Positions 17,714 through 26,378 of a stretch of 64,000 bases of DNA are shown here, one piece after another. Position 1 is the first letter of the stretch. The number at the start of each line of letters is the position of its first letter. Source of the stretch: Massilia terrae (GTDB lineage Bacteria; Pseudomonadota; Gammaproteobacteria; Burkholderiales; Burkholderiaceae_D); NCBI RefSeq assembly GCF_024753145.1, contig NZ_JANUGU010000004.1, positions 372,001 to 436,000 on the forward strand, read 5' to 3'. The notes beneath the pieces were generated by a model. It did not search any database. It saw nothing but the letters and a program-made list of their open reading frames with translations, and had not been told where the DNA came from. The position numbers were made by a program, and so were the translations under genes.

Positions 17714-18766
17714 TCAGTCGTCGCATTCCGGCGGGTCCTTGCATTGGGTGCTGACGCCGCGCGGGCGCTGCTCTTCGGACAGCAGCAGGGCCGCGCCCTG
17801 CGTCACGACTTGCTGGCCTGCGTTCAAGCCTTCCGTGACGAGCACGCCGCCCGCGGCCGGCGCCGCCACATTCAGCAGGCGCCGCACGAAACGCTCCGGC
17901 GCCAGCTTCAGGTAGGTCCAGCGCTGGTCGCCGTACCAGGTGACGGCGGAATCGGGCACCAGCACGCCGGCCTTGCCCTGGCCTGCGCCGCCGGCATGCG
18001 CGATGAGCCGGGCGGCGGCAGGAAGCGGCGCATCGACCAGGTAGAAATGCGGCGCGCCTTGCAGCAGCGGGTCGACCTGCGGCGCGGCCGACAGGCGCTG
18101 CCCGGCCAGCGTGCCGCCTGCCGGTGCGTCGACCGAAATATTGGCCGGCGCGGGCATCGATGCGGGCAAGGCCACCCGCAGCACGGCGGCGCGGCCGGTC
18201 TCGATCTTTTGCCAGATGGCTCCGCCGCGCGACGAAGCGGCATCGGCCAGCGCGGCGCCGAACTGCTGGCGCACCTGTTGCTGGATGCCGGCCAGCACCG
18301 CCTCGCTGGCCGCAAGTTTGGCCTGGTCCGACTGGGCCGCGGCGCGCGCGTCCTGCAGCGCCTTTTGCGATGCGTTGCGGTCGTCCTGGAACAGCGCCTG
18401 CGTGCGCGCCGCCTGTGCCTGCGAAGCGCTGGCCAGCGCCGCCGCCGATGCGCGGTCTGCGCGGGCGGCGGCGAGGCGCGCACCAAAGTCGAGCAGCGGC
18501 TGCAGGTCGATCACGCCGGCGTAGACCTCCTGCTCCGGCCGCACCGTGGCCGCGGCCAGCGCCTGCGTGGCGATGCCGCTGGCGCGCTGCATGTCGGACG
18601 GCACCACCACCACGGTCTCGCCGTTGACGGTTTCGACGCGCAGCCCTTGCGCCGCAACGGGCGCCGGTTGCGGCTGGACGTGTGCGTGCTGCCAATACCA
18701 CCATACCGCGCCGGCAAGCGCCGCGAGGATCAACACGACAATGACAATCGGTGAACGGCGTCTCAT
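17714..18766 (-). CDS. RND efflux periplasmic adaptor subunit
   Basis: 350 residues. One N-terminal membrane helix (about 7-26) anchors it; an alanine-rich helical hairpin (about 105-200) and beta domains follow, joining the permease to the outer-membrane channel. The N-terminal half matches CusB-like adaptors (VVVVPSDMQRASGIATQAL). A C-terminal tail with two cysteines (CKDPPEC) is unusual and might bind metal. Its ATG overlaps the stop of the channel gene by four bases. The lipoyl half-motifs are weak, so divergence within the family is likely. Confidence 0.82.
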   Translation of the reverse strand: MRRRSPIVIVVLILAALAGAVWWYWQHAHVQPQPAPVAAQGLRVETVNGETVVVVPSDMQRASGIATQALAAATVRPEQEVYAGVIDLQPLLDFGARLAAARADRASAAALASASQAQAARTQALFQDDRNASQKALQDARAAAQSDQAKLAASEAVLAGIQQQVRQQFGAALADAASSRGGAIWQKIETGRAAVLRVALPASMPAPANISVDAPAGGTLAGQRLSAAPQVDPLLQGAPHFYLVDAPLPAAARLIAHAGGAGQGKAGVLVPDSAVTWYGDQRWTYLKLAPERFVRRLLNVAAPAAGGVLVTEGLNAGQQVVTQGAALLLSEEQRPRGVSTQCKDPPECDD

Positions 18767-20142
18767 GGGGCGGATCCGCTTGGGGTGAGGTTGAGGGCCA
18801 CGGCGTCCGGCGGCAGCGGCTGCTGGATGGCGTCTTCGAGCTGGGCGGCCGCATCCTGCATCGCGGCCACCGCATTCAGGTACGCGATCGCATGGCTCTC
18901 GTAGTCGAGCTGCGCCTGGCTCAGTTCCAGGCGGTCGGCGCCGCCGGTGGCAAAGCTGGCCTGCGCCGCATCGCGCTGGCGGCCCGCCGTGGCCAGCTGC
19001 AAGGCGGCGCGTTCCGCGGCGGCCCGGGATTCGCGATATCGCACGCTGCTGTTGTCCAGCTCATTGAGCACGGCCTCTTGCAGCGCCTCGACGCGCGCCG
19101 CCAGTTCGCTGCGTTTCGCTTCGGCTTGCGCGATGCCGCCCTGGTTGCGGTCGAACAGCGGCAGCGTGACCCCGCCGAGGCCGAAGCTGATCTTGTTGGC
19201 GCCGACATCGTAGGTGTAGCCGGCGCCAATCTGGACGTCCGGGTACTGCTTCGCGATCTCCAGCCGCAGCGCGGCCTGCCCCGCCTCGTAGTCCGCCAGC
19301 GCGGCGCGCAGGTCGGCGCGGTGTTCGATGGCGGCGCGGCGTGCGTCCGCCGGGGCCGGAGCCAGCACCGGGTGCGCCAGCTCGCCGAAGTCCAGCTTTA
19401 CGGCGTCCAGCGCGGCCACCGGAACGCCGATGGCGGTGGCCAGCTGCGCGCGCGCCGAGGCCAGTGCGATGCGGTTGGACGAGCGTTCCGACTCTGCCTG
19501 TGCCAGCACCAGCTGCTGACGCCGCAGGTCAGGCGCGCCGACCGCGCCCGCCTGCAGCCGGTGCTGCAGCAGCTCGACGCTGCGCCGCGCCCAGTCTACC
19601 CTGGCGGCCAGCAGCTCGCCGCTGAGCGTGGCAACGAACACGGCGCGGAAAGCGGCACGCACCTGGCTGCGTATCTTCCACGCCGTGCCCAGGGTATTCA
19701 TGCGGACAGCGTCGGCCTGGGCCTGCGCCAGCGCGATCCGCGCCGGGCGCTTGCCCGCGGTCTCGATCGGCCAGCTCAGCGCCGGTCCGGTGGTATAGGG
19801 ATGGCCGCCGTCGTGGTGATTGAGTTCGTACTCGAAAGGGAAAGCGAGGGTGGGGTTGGGCCGCGCGCCAGCCGTCTCCAGGCTGCCCTGCGCGGCCTGC
19901 TGCTGCGCCTGCGCGATGGCCAGCGCCGGATTGTAGAAGCCGGCGGCCAGCGCGAGCATATGCGCATCCCACTGCACCGGCAGCGGCCGGCCGGATTCGC
20001 GTTCAATATAGACGCGCAACGCGGGATCGGCCAGCGAACGCTGGTCGAAACGCTGCGCCAGCCGTGCCGGGTCGAGCGGCTTGGGCTGGTAGGCGGCGCA
20101 GCCAGTCAGCAGGCAGAAGGCGAAAATCCACGAACAACGCAT
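18763..20142 (-). CDS. TolC-family outer-membrane channel, lipoprotein
   Basis: 459 residues. The leader ends in LLTGC, a lipobox with Cys15. Long coiled-coil helices follow in two repeats, as in CusC/OprM proteins; the second repeat begins near LAHPVLAPAPADARRAA and includes IQIGAGYTY-like DVQIGAGYTYDVG. It is the exit duct of the tripartite pump encoded by the next two genes. The gene lies 35 bases after the sensor kinase stop, so regulation and pump genes probably form one transcript. Confidence 0.88.
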   Translation of the reverse strand: MRCSWIFAFCLLTGCAAYQPKPLDPARLAQRFDQRSLADPALRVYIERESGRPLPVQWDAHMLALAAGFYNPALAIAQAQQQAAQGSLETAGARPNPTLAFPFEYELNHHDGGHPYTTGPALSWPIETAGKRPARIALAQAQADAVRMNTLGTAWKIRSQVRAAFRAVFVATLSGELLAARVDWARRSVELLQHRLQAGAVGAPDLRRQQLVLAQAESERSSNRIALASARAQLATAIGVPVAALDAVKLDFGELAHPVLAPAPADARRAAIEHRADLRAALADYEAGQAALRLEIAKQYPDVQIGAGYTYDVGANKISFGLGGVTLPLFDRNQGGIAQAEAKRSELAARVEALQEAVLNELDNSSVRYRESRAAAERAALQLATAGRQRDAAQASFATGGADRLELSQAQLDYESHAIAYLNAVAAMQDAAAQLEDAIQQPLPPDAVALNLTPSGSAP

Positions 20143-20177
20143 GCCGGCATCTTAGGCCGGGCGCTGTGAAGACCGCG

Positions 20178-21473
20178 TCAAGTATTCGTGAAGTTTTCGT
20201 GAAGTGCGGCGACCGGCAAGGCAATCGTCACGCAAGTGCCCGCGCCCGGCGTGCTGTCGACCCGCACCGGCCAGCCGTAGCGGTCGCAGATCCGCTTGAC
20301 GATCGACAGGCCGATGCCGAAGCCCTGCCCGGCCGCGCCCGGCGCCTGGTAGAAGCGCTCGAACACGCGCGGCAGCGCATCCGGCGCGATGCCGGAACCG
20401 GTGTCCTCGACCGCCAGCACGCCATCGGCGAACGACACGCGGATGCTGCCGTGCCGGGTGTGCCGGTGGGCGTTGTCGACCAGGTTCGACAGGACCACCG
20501 CCAGCGCGGATGGATTCGCCAGCACCCGCGCCTCCTCCGGGACGGACATCGAAAACGCCACATCGCGCTGCGCCATCCGCTCGGCATAGCGCCCGAGCGC
20601 CGCGTCGACCGCGGCCGCCAGCGGCACCGGCGCGGTCTCCTGCGCCGTGTCCTCGCGCGCCAGCGCCAGCAGGCATTCGACCAGGGCCTGCATGTCGGCG
20701 GCGGCCTGCTCGACCTGGCGCAGGCGCTGGCGGCCCTTGGCGTCGAGCGCGCTGTCGGCCTGCTCCAGCAGTTCGCAGCTGGTGCGGATCGCCGTGAGCG
20801 GCGTGCGCAGTTCGTGGCTGACGTTGGCCGTGAATTCCTTTTCGCGCTCGACCATGGCGGCCATGCGGCGGTGATAGTCGTTGACGGCTTCGGCCAGCTC
20901 GGTCACTTCGCGCTCGTCGTAGCGGCCCGGGTTGACCGAGGAGGCGGCGCCGGAACGCATCGCCCTGACCTGCTGCGCCAGCCCCGCCACCTGCCGCACC
21001 AGCACCCCCGACACCCAGTAGGCCAGCCAGACAGCGGCCAGCACGAACACGCCGGTGCCCACCATCAGCAGGTTGATGCCCTCCCTGAAGTGGCGCTCGT
21101 AGGCGCTGTAGTCGTAAAGCCGGTAGATGCGCTCGCCCTTGAAGCCCGCCACCGCCACATGCACTTCGCGGCCTTCGACGATCACCTCGTGCACGCCGTC
21201 GGCCAGGCCGGCCAGCGATGGCGGCAGCGCCATGCGCGCCCCACCCTCCTGCGACCGGTGCGCGCGCACTCTCGGGTCCAGCGGCGGCAGCGATGCGGGT
21301 TCCGCCTGGTAGGAGGCCAGCAGGTCGTGCATATCGTCCGCGATCACCGAGCGGATCAGGCGCTCCTCCTGCGCCTCGGCCAGCGCGCGCACGCCCAGCG
21401 CCTGCGCGCCCAGCAGCACGATGGCGGTGGCAAAGAAGGCCAGCGCGACCTTCAGGCGCAGGCTACGGCGCAT
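20178..21473 (-). CDS. Two-component sensor histidine kinase
   Basis: 431 residues. Membrane helix 1 (about 8-28), a periplasmic sensor of about 130 residues, helix 2 (about 150-170), HAMP, HisKA with the phospho-His220 in NVSHELRTPLTAI, and a HATPase domain ending with GTCVTIALPVA. The sensor region has no Cys or His cluster typical of copper sensing. It overlaps the response regulator by 11 bases and leads into the efflux genes, so it likely senses the pump substrate in the periplasm. Confidence 0.9.
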   Translation of the reverse strand: MRRSLRLKVALAFFATAIVLLGAQALGVRALAEAQEERLIRSVIADDMHDLLASYQAEPASLPPLDPRVRAHRSQEGGARMALPPSLAGLADGVHEVIVEGREVHVAVAGFKGERIYRLYDYSAYERHFREGINLLMVGTGVFVLAAVWLAYWVSGVLVRQVAGLAQQVRAMRSGAASSVNPGRYDEREVTELAEAVNDYHRRMAAMVEREKEFTANVSHELRTPLTAIRTSCELLEQADSALDAKGRQRLRQVEQAAADMQALVECLLALAREDTAQETAPVPLAAAVDAALGRYAERMAQRDVAFSMSVPEEARVLANPSALAVVLSNLVDNAHRHTRHGSIRVSFADGVLAVEDTGSGIAPDALPRVFERFYQAPGAAGQGFGIGLSIVKRICDRYGWPVRVDSTPGAGTCVTIALPVAALHENFTNT

Positions 21474-22146
21474 CGCTCCTGCCCATGCGGTAGCCGATGC
21501 CGTGCACGGTCTCGATCGGATTCGGTTCGCCCTCGGCGGTCAGCGCGCGGCGCAGCGTGTGGATGTGCGCGCGCAGGGTGTCGCTGTCGGGCAGGGTCTC
21601 GCCCCATACCGCGATTTCGAGTTCGGCGCGGCGCTGCACCCGGCCGGGCGACGCCATCAGCAGCTGCAGCAGGTGCAGGCATTTGCGCGGCAGCCGGATC
21701 GCGCGGCCCGCGCGTTCCACCGCCAGCGTACCGGGATCGAGGCTGATGTCGCCGTGGCGCAGCACATTGGGCACCACCTGGCTGGTGGAGCGCTTGACCA
21801 GCGCGGCCAGCCGCGCCTGCACTTCCTTCAGCGAAAAGGGCTTGACCAGATAGTCGTCGGCGCCGTGCCCGAAGCCGGCCAGCTTGTCGTCCAGCGTGTC
21901 CTTCGCGGTCAGCATCAGGACCGGGGTGTCGCGGCGCGCCTGCTCGCGCAGCCGGCGGCACAGGGTGAAGCCGTCCATGCCGGGCAGCGCCACGTCGAGC
22001 AGGATCGCGCTCCACTCCTCGTTCGCCGCGCGGTGCATGCCGGTGACGCCGTCGGCCGCGTGTTCCGGCTCATAGCCCGCGCCGGCCAGGTAGTCGTACA
22101 GGTTGGCGGCGATGGCGGTGTCGTCTTCGATGATCAGGATGCGCAT
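21463..22146 (-). CDS. OmpR/PhoB-family response regulator
   Basis: 227 residues. Receiver domain (1-120) with acidic pocket EDD at the start, phospho-acceptor Asp51 in LLDVALPG and Lys in the DDYLVKPF motif; winged-helix DNA-binding domain (about 130-222). It is the first gene of a five-gene unit with sensor kinase, TolC-like channel, adaptor and RND pump. It probably activates its own operon from the 108-base gap shared with ppx. Confidence 0.92.
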   Translation of the reverse strand: MRILIIEDDTAIAANLYDYLAGAGYEPEHAADGVTGMHRAANEEWSAILLDVALPGMDGFTLCRRLREQARRDTPVLMLTAKDTLDDKLAGFGHGADDYLVKPFSLKEVQARLAALVKRSTSQVVPNVLRHGDISLDPGTLAVERAGRAIRLPRKCLHLLQLLMASPGRVQRRAELEIAVWGETLPDSDTLRAHIHTLRRALTAEGEPNPIETVHGIGYRMGRSDAP

Positions 22147-22202
22147 GCGGCGATGTCGGTGGCGGCGGATGCCATATTATGCGTCACGGCGGCGTCGCCG
22201 CG

Positions 22203-22230
22203 CTGTCATATTTCCCTGTCATACTGTCAT
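22203..22230 (+). promoter_or_regulatory. Three CTGTCAT heptamers before ppx (Pho-box-like)
   Basis: CTGTCAT occurs at 22203, 22216 and 22224, the last ending 24 bases before the ppx ATG. CTGTCAT is the PhoB heptamer. Spacings are 13 and 8 instead of 11, so this is not a textbook box, but three exact copies within 28 bases are unlikely by chance. Binding by the divergently encoded response regulator is the alternative. Confidence 0.5.
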
Positions 22231-22254
22231 CCCGCCTTTCCTTCTCCTGTATTT

Positions 22255-23712
22255 ATGTACGCAGCGGTAGACCTGGGTTCCAACAGCTTTCGACTCCACA
22301 TCGGCCAGCCCGAGGGCAGCCAGATCCGGATCGTGCGCACCGCGCGCGACCCGCTCCGCCTCGCCGCCGGGCTGGACGCGCAAAATGTGCTCGGCCAGGA
22401 AGCGATCAACCGCGGCCTGCGCTGCCTGGAGCAGTTCCGCGCGCTGCTGGACGAATACCGGCTGGACGCGGTGCGGGTGGTCGCCACCAACACCCTGCGC
22501 ATCGCCGCCAACGCCGGCGCCGTGCTGCCGCTGTTCGAACAGGCGATCGGCTACCCGATCGAAGTCATCTCGGGCGAGGAGGAAGGCCGCCTGATCTATA
22601 TGGGCGTGGCGCGCGCGCTCGACCTGCCGCGCCAGCGCCGCCTCGTGATCGACATCGGCGGCGGCTCCACCGAGGTGGTGCTGGGCACGGGCAGCGAAGT
22701 GTTCGCGGTCGAATCCTTCGGCATCGGCACCCATGGCCAGGCGGCTGGCTTCTTCGCCGACGGCCGCATCACGCGCGAGCGCTTCGACAGCGCCATCATG
22801 GCCGCCCGCGCGCGCTTCGACGACGCCGCCCAGTGGTATCGCGCCCAGCGCTGGGACGCGGCCTACGGCTCCTCGGGCACGATCCGCGCCATCGGCGAAG
22901 TCATCCTGCGCAACGGCATTGGCGACGGCATGCTGTCGCTGGCCAGCCTGGACGCGCTGTGCGACGTGATGATCGGCCTGGGCAGCGTCGATGCCTTCGA
23001 CCTCCCCGGCATCAAGAAGGAAAGGGTGCCGGTCATGCTGGGCGGCCTGACCGTGCTGGCCGGCGCGATGCGCGAACTGGGGCTGGAGCGCATCGAAGCG
23101 GTGGAAGCCGGCCTGCGCCTGGGCGTGCTGTCGGACCTGCAGCTGCGCGCCGAACGCCACGACCGCCGTGACGATGCCGTGCTGGCCTGCCTGCGCCGCT
23201 TCGGCGCCGACGAGGAGCGCGCCGCGCGCACCGCAACAATCGCCCGCGAACTGTTCCTGCGGCTGGGCGCCGATGGCGAACAGGCCGCGCGCCTGCTGGC
23301 GTGGTCGGCGATGCTGCACGAGATCGGGCTGGCGGTGTCGCACACCGGCGCCCACAAGCACGCCGCCTACATCGTCGAAAACGCCGACCTGCCCGGCTTC
23401 ACCAAGGGCGAGCAGCGCGCGATGGCCGGCATCGTGCTGGGCCAGAAGGGCAACCTGCGCAAGATCCGCGACGTGCTGGCCGACCCTGACCTGTCGCGCG
23501 CCGTGCTGGCGCTGCGGCTGGCGGTGCTGTTCATGCATGCCGGGATCGGCCTGGCGGAACTGGGCGGGCTGGCGCTCCGGGTCAGGTCGCGCATCGAGAT
23601 CGACGTCCCGCGCGCCTGGATCGCGGGTCATCCGACGCTGTCGGCATGGCTGGACAAGGAAGCGGACGCCTGGACCCAGGCCGGTTTCCCGATGGCGGTG
23701 AAGCTAGCCTAG
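22255..23712 (+). CDS. ppx: Exopolyphosphatase (Ppx/GppA family)
   Basis: 485 residues. It removes phosphate from the ends of polyphosphate, and may also act on pppGpp. The actin-like ATPase fold is clear: YAAVDLGSNSFRLHIG at the start, SGEEEGRLIYMGVA, and VIDIGGGSTEVVLG. A C-terminal HD-like helical part (about 300-485) is present. The ATG at 22255 was chosen because the phosphate-1 motif begins two residues later; no clear ribosome site precedes it. Pho-like heptamers upstream suggest induction on phosphate starvation. Its stop TAG sits in a CTAG that also ends sixA on the other strand. Confidence 0.93.
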   Translation: MYAAVDLGSNSFRLHIGQPEGSQIRIVRTARDPLRLAAGLDAQNVLGQEAINRGLRCLEQFRALLDEYRLDAVRVVATNTLRIAANAGAVLPLFEQAIGYPIEVISGEEEGRLIYMGVARALDLPRQRRLVIDIGGGSTEVVLGTGSEVFAVESFGIGTHGQAAGFFADGRITRERFDSAIMAARARFDDAAQWYRAQRWDAAYGSSGTIRAIGEVILRNGIGDGMLSLASLDALCDVMIGLGSVDAFDLPGIKKERVPVMLGGLTVLAGAMRELGLERIEAVEAGLRLGVLSDLQLRAERHDRRDDAVLACLRRFGADEERAARTATIARELFLRLGADGEQAARLLAWSAMLHEIGLAVSHTGAHKHAAYIVENADLPGFTKGEQRAMAGIVLGQKGNLRKIRDVLADPDLSRAVLALRLAVLFMHAGIGLAELGGLALRVRSRIEIDVPRAWIAGHPTLSAWLDKEADAWTQAGFPMAVKLA

Positions 23713-24176
23713 CGCAAGCGCGCGACCAGGTCCGGCCCGGCCGCGAGGCGGATGAAGGGCGCGCCGCCGTCGCCTTTGCAGCCCAGCCACAGCACGCTGG
23801 CCTTGGGCACCTTCCACTCGAATGGCTGGCCGCACAGCACCAGCGCGGCGGCTTGTCCCAGCAGAGGCTGGTGCCCGACCAGCACCACGGCGCCGCGCCC
23901 GTCCGGCCAGCCGGCGGCGTCCAGCATCCGCGCTGCGCTGGCGTCCAGCGCGAGGCGGACATCGAGATGAAATTTGCGGCCCAGCGCCTCGGCGGTCTGG
24001 CGGCAGCGCAGCGCGGGACTGGACACGATGCGGCACTGCGCCGGCAGTTGGCGGTCGAGCCAGGCGCCGACGCGGGCGGCGTGGCGCCGGCCTTTCGAGG
24101 TCAGCACGCGCACGCCATCGTCTTCGCCTGGCCGCGCCGCGTGCGCTTCCGCATGCCGCCACAAGACCAGGTCCAT
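23709..24176 (-). CDS. sixA: Phosphohistidine phosphatase SixA
   Basis: 155 residues. It removes phosphate from phospho-His on HPt or PTS proteins. The histidine-phosphatase signature LVLWRHAEAH places the catalytic His at residue 8; SSPALRCRQTAEAL and VLVGHQPLLG (second His) are the other family motifs. The start at MDLVLWRH was chosen because nothing upstream in the frame resembles the family. It follows ppk1 by only four bases and is surely cotranscribed with it. The gene is convergent with ppx and shares its final four bases. Confidence 0.9.
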   Translation of the reverse strand: MDLVLWRHAEAHAARPGEDDGVRVLTSKGRRHAARVGAWLDRQLPAQCRIVSSPALRCRQTAEALGRKFHLDVRLALDASAARMLDAAGWPDGRGAVVLVGHQPLLGQAAALVLCGQPFEWKVPKASVLWLGCKGDGGAPFIRLAAGPDLVARLR

Positions 24177-24180
24177 GGGC

Positions 24181-26274
24181 TCAGGGCGGCGTCGCGCCCG
24201 GCTGTCCCAGCAGCGTGGCCAGCGCGCGCTGGGCGCTGTACTGGGCCTGGCCGGCGCGCGGCTTGCGCAGCCGGTACTGGCCGTCGGGGCCAAGGTCCCA
24301 GGCGTCCACATTGTCCTTCAGGTAGGGCTGCAGGCCCTCGCGCAGCACGCGCCGCTTGAGCGCCGGCGCGCGCACCGGGAATGCCACCTCGATCCGCCGG
24401 AACAGGTTGCGGTTCATCCAGTCGGCGCTGGACAGCCAGACCTCGCCCGCGCCGCCGCTGCGGAAGTAGAACACGCGGCTGTGCTCGAGGAAGCGGCCGA
24501 CCACCGAGCGCACCATGATGTTCTCCGACAGGCCCTTCACGCCGGGCCGCAGCGAACAGGCGCCGCGCACCACCAGCTCGATTTTCACGCCATCGCCGGA
24601 TGCCGCGTACAGCGCCTGGATCACCGATTCGTCGGTCAGCGAATTCATCTTCGCGACGATGTGGCCGCGGCCGCCGGCGCGCGCGGTCTCGGCCTCGCTC
24701 CGGATCGCGCGGATCAGCTGCTTGTGCAACGAGAACGGGGCCAGCCACAGCTTTTCCAGCTGCTTCGGGCGCCCCAGGCTGGTCAGGTGCAGGAACACCT
24801 CGTTGACCTCCTCGGTGAGCCCGGGTTCGGCGGTCAGCAGGCCGAAGTCGGTGTAATGCTTGGCAGTGGCCGGGTTGTAGTTGCCGGTGCCGAGGTGCGC
24901 GTACTTGCGCAGCACGCCACCCGCGCGCCGCATCACCAGCGCCATCTTGGCGTGCGTTTTCAGCCCGACCACGCCGTACACCACCTGGGCGCCGGCGCGT
25001 TCCAGCCGCTCGGCCCAGTTGATGTTGACCTCTTCGTCGAAGCGCGCCATCAGCTCCACGATCACGGTCACTTCCTTGCCGCTGACGGCGGCCGCGATCA
25101 GCGCCTCCATCAACTCGGAGTTCATGCCGGCGCGGTACACGGTCTGCTTGATCGCGAGGACGTCCGGGTCGAGCGCGGCCTGGTGGATGAAGTCGACCAC
25201 CGGCTGGAACGACTGGAAGGGATGGTGCAGCAGCACGTCCTGGCGGTCGAGCGCGGCGAAGATGTCGTGCCCGGCCAGCTTCGCGGGCAGGCCCGGCGTG
25301 AAGGGCGGGAACTTGAGCTGCGGCCGCGCCGGTCCGTTGACGATTTCAAGCAGGCGCACCACGTTGACCGGACCGTCGACCGCGAACAGGCGCGTGTGGT
25401 CGATCTCGAACTGGCGCAGCAGGAAATCGCGCAGATGTGGCGGGCAGCCGCGCCCCACTTCCAGCCGCACCGCGAAGCCGTACTGGCGGCTGTGCAGTTC
25501 GCTCTGCAGGGCCTGGCGCAGGTTGGTGACCTCTTCCTCGTCGACCCACAGGTCGCTGTTGCGGGTGACGCGGAACTGCGAGTACGACAGCACTTCGCGT
25601 CCGGCGAACAGGTCGGCGATGTGGGCCTGGATCACGGACGACAGCAGGCAGTAGCAGGCGCCGGGCAGGTCCGACAGCTCGTCCGGCAGGCGGATCACGC
25701 GCGGCAGCACGCGCGGCGCCTTCATGATGGCGATGCCGGTGCCGCGCCCGAACGCGTCCTTGCCGGACAATTCGACGATGAAGTTCAGGCTCTTGTTGAT
25801 CACCCGCGGGAAGGGATGCGCCGGGTCCAGCCCGACTGGCGTGAGCAGCGGCCGCACTTCCTTGTCGAAGTACTGCTTGACCCAGGCCCGCTGCGCGGCG
25901 TTGCGCTTGCCGCGGTTGAGCAGGTGGATGCCGGCGTCGGCCAGGCTGGGCAAGATCTCGGTGTTGAGCAGTTCGTACTGGCGCTCGATCAGGCGGCGCG
26001 CATCGAGGCTGGCGCGCTCGATGGTGGCGGACAGGTCGAGCGGCAGCGCGCCATTGCCCTTGAGCTGGTGCTGGGCCAGCAGGCTGGCGATGCGCACCTC
26101 GAAGAATTCGTCCAGGTTGCTGCTGACGATGCACAGGAAGCGCAAGCGCTCCAGCAGCGGGATCGCCGGGTCCTCGGCCTGCGCGAGCACGCGCCGGTTG
26201 AACGCGAGCAGCGACAGTTCGCGGTTCAGGTTGGGGTCGAGGTGCGACAGGTCGCCGGCGGCAGGTGCGTTCAT
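24181..26274 (-). CDS. ppk1: Polyphosphate kinase 1
   Basis: 697 residues from the ATG at 26274. It builds polyphosphate from ATP on the inner membrane face. The N-terminal helical domain has LNRELSLLAFNRRVL; VARF-like LMARFDEEVNINWA and LGTGNYNP with the autophosphorylated His460 follow, and the second active His598 sits in FLEHSRVFYF. An upstream TTG at 26319 would add 15 residues not seen in the family, and it lies in a Pho box, so it was rejected. It is the first gene with sixA downstream and ppx convergent, a compact polyphosphate cluster. Confidence 0.95.
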   Translation of the reverse strand: MNAPAAGDLSHLDPNLNRELSLLAFNRRVLAQAEDPAIPLLERLRFLCIVSSNLDEFFEVRIASLLAQHQLKGNGALPLDLSATIERASLDARRLIERQYELLNTEILPSLADAGIHLLNRGKRNAAQRAWVKQYFDKEVRPLLTPVGLDPAHPFPRVINKSLNFIVELSGKDAFGRGTGIAIMKAPRVLPRVIRLPDELSDLPGACYCLLSSVIQAHIADLFAGREVLSYSQFRVTRNSDLWVDEEEVTNLRQALQSELHSRQYGFAVRLEVGRGCPPHLRDFLLRQFEIDHTRLFAVDGPVNVVRLLEIVNGPARPQLKFPPFTPGLPAKLAGHDIFAALDRQDVLLHHPFQSFQPVVDFIHQAALDPDVLAIKQTVYRAGMNSELMEALIAAAVSGKEVTVIVELMARFDEEVNINWAERLERAGAQVVYGVVGLKTHAKMALVMRRAGGVLRKYAHLGTGNYNPATAKHYTDFGLLTAEPGLTEEVNEVFLHLTSLGRPKQLEKLWLAPFSLHKQLIRAIRSEAETARAGGRGHIVAKMNSLTDESVIQALYAASGDGVKIELVVRGACSLRPGVKGLSENIMVRSVVGRFLEHSRVFYFRSGGAGEVWLSSADWMNRNLFRRIEVAFPVRAPALKRRVLREGLQPYLKDNVDAWDLGPDGQYRLRKPRAGQAQYSAQRALATLLGQPGATPP

Positions 26275-26301
26275 CTTAACTGCCGAGTGTAGAAGCGCTT
26301 C

Positions 26302-26319
26302 ATGACAGGAGCGTGACAA
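26302..26319 (-). promoter_or_regulatory. Pho box upstream of ppk1
   Basis: On the minus strand TTGTCAC (26319-26313), four bases, CTGTCAT (26308-26302). This matches the PhoB consensus of two heptamers 11 bases apart, and it ends 27 bases before the ppk1 ATG. The box also lies between ppk1 and the divergent hydrolase gene. Confidence 0.65.
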
Positions 26320-26378
26320 GCCGCCAACCCGCCATTGCGATACAGTGGCGGGATCGCCCGCAACGACATCACGACCTC

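Noticed and set aside
26275-26319. A TTG start for ppk1 adding 15 residues.
   Set aside because: The added part is not typical of the family and coincides with the Pho box; the ATG at 26274 is preferred.
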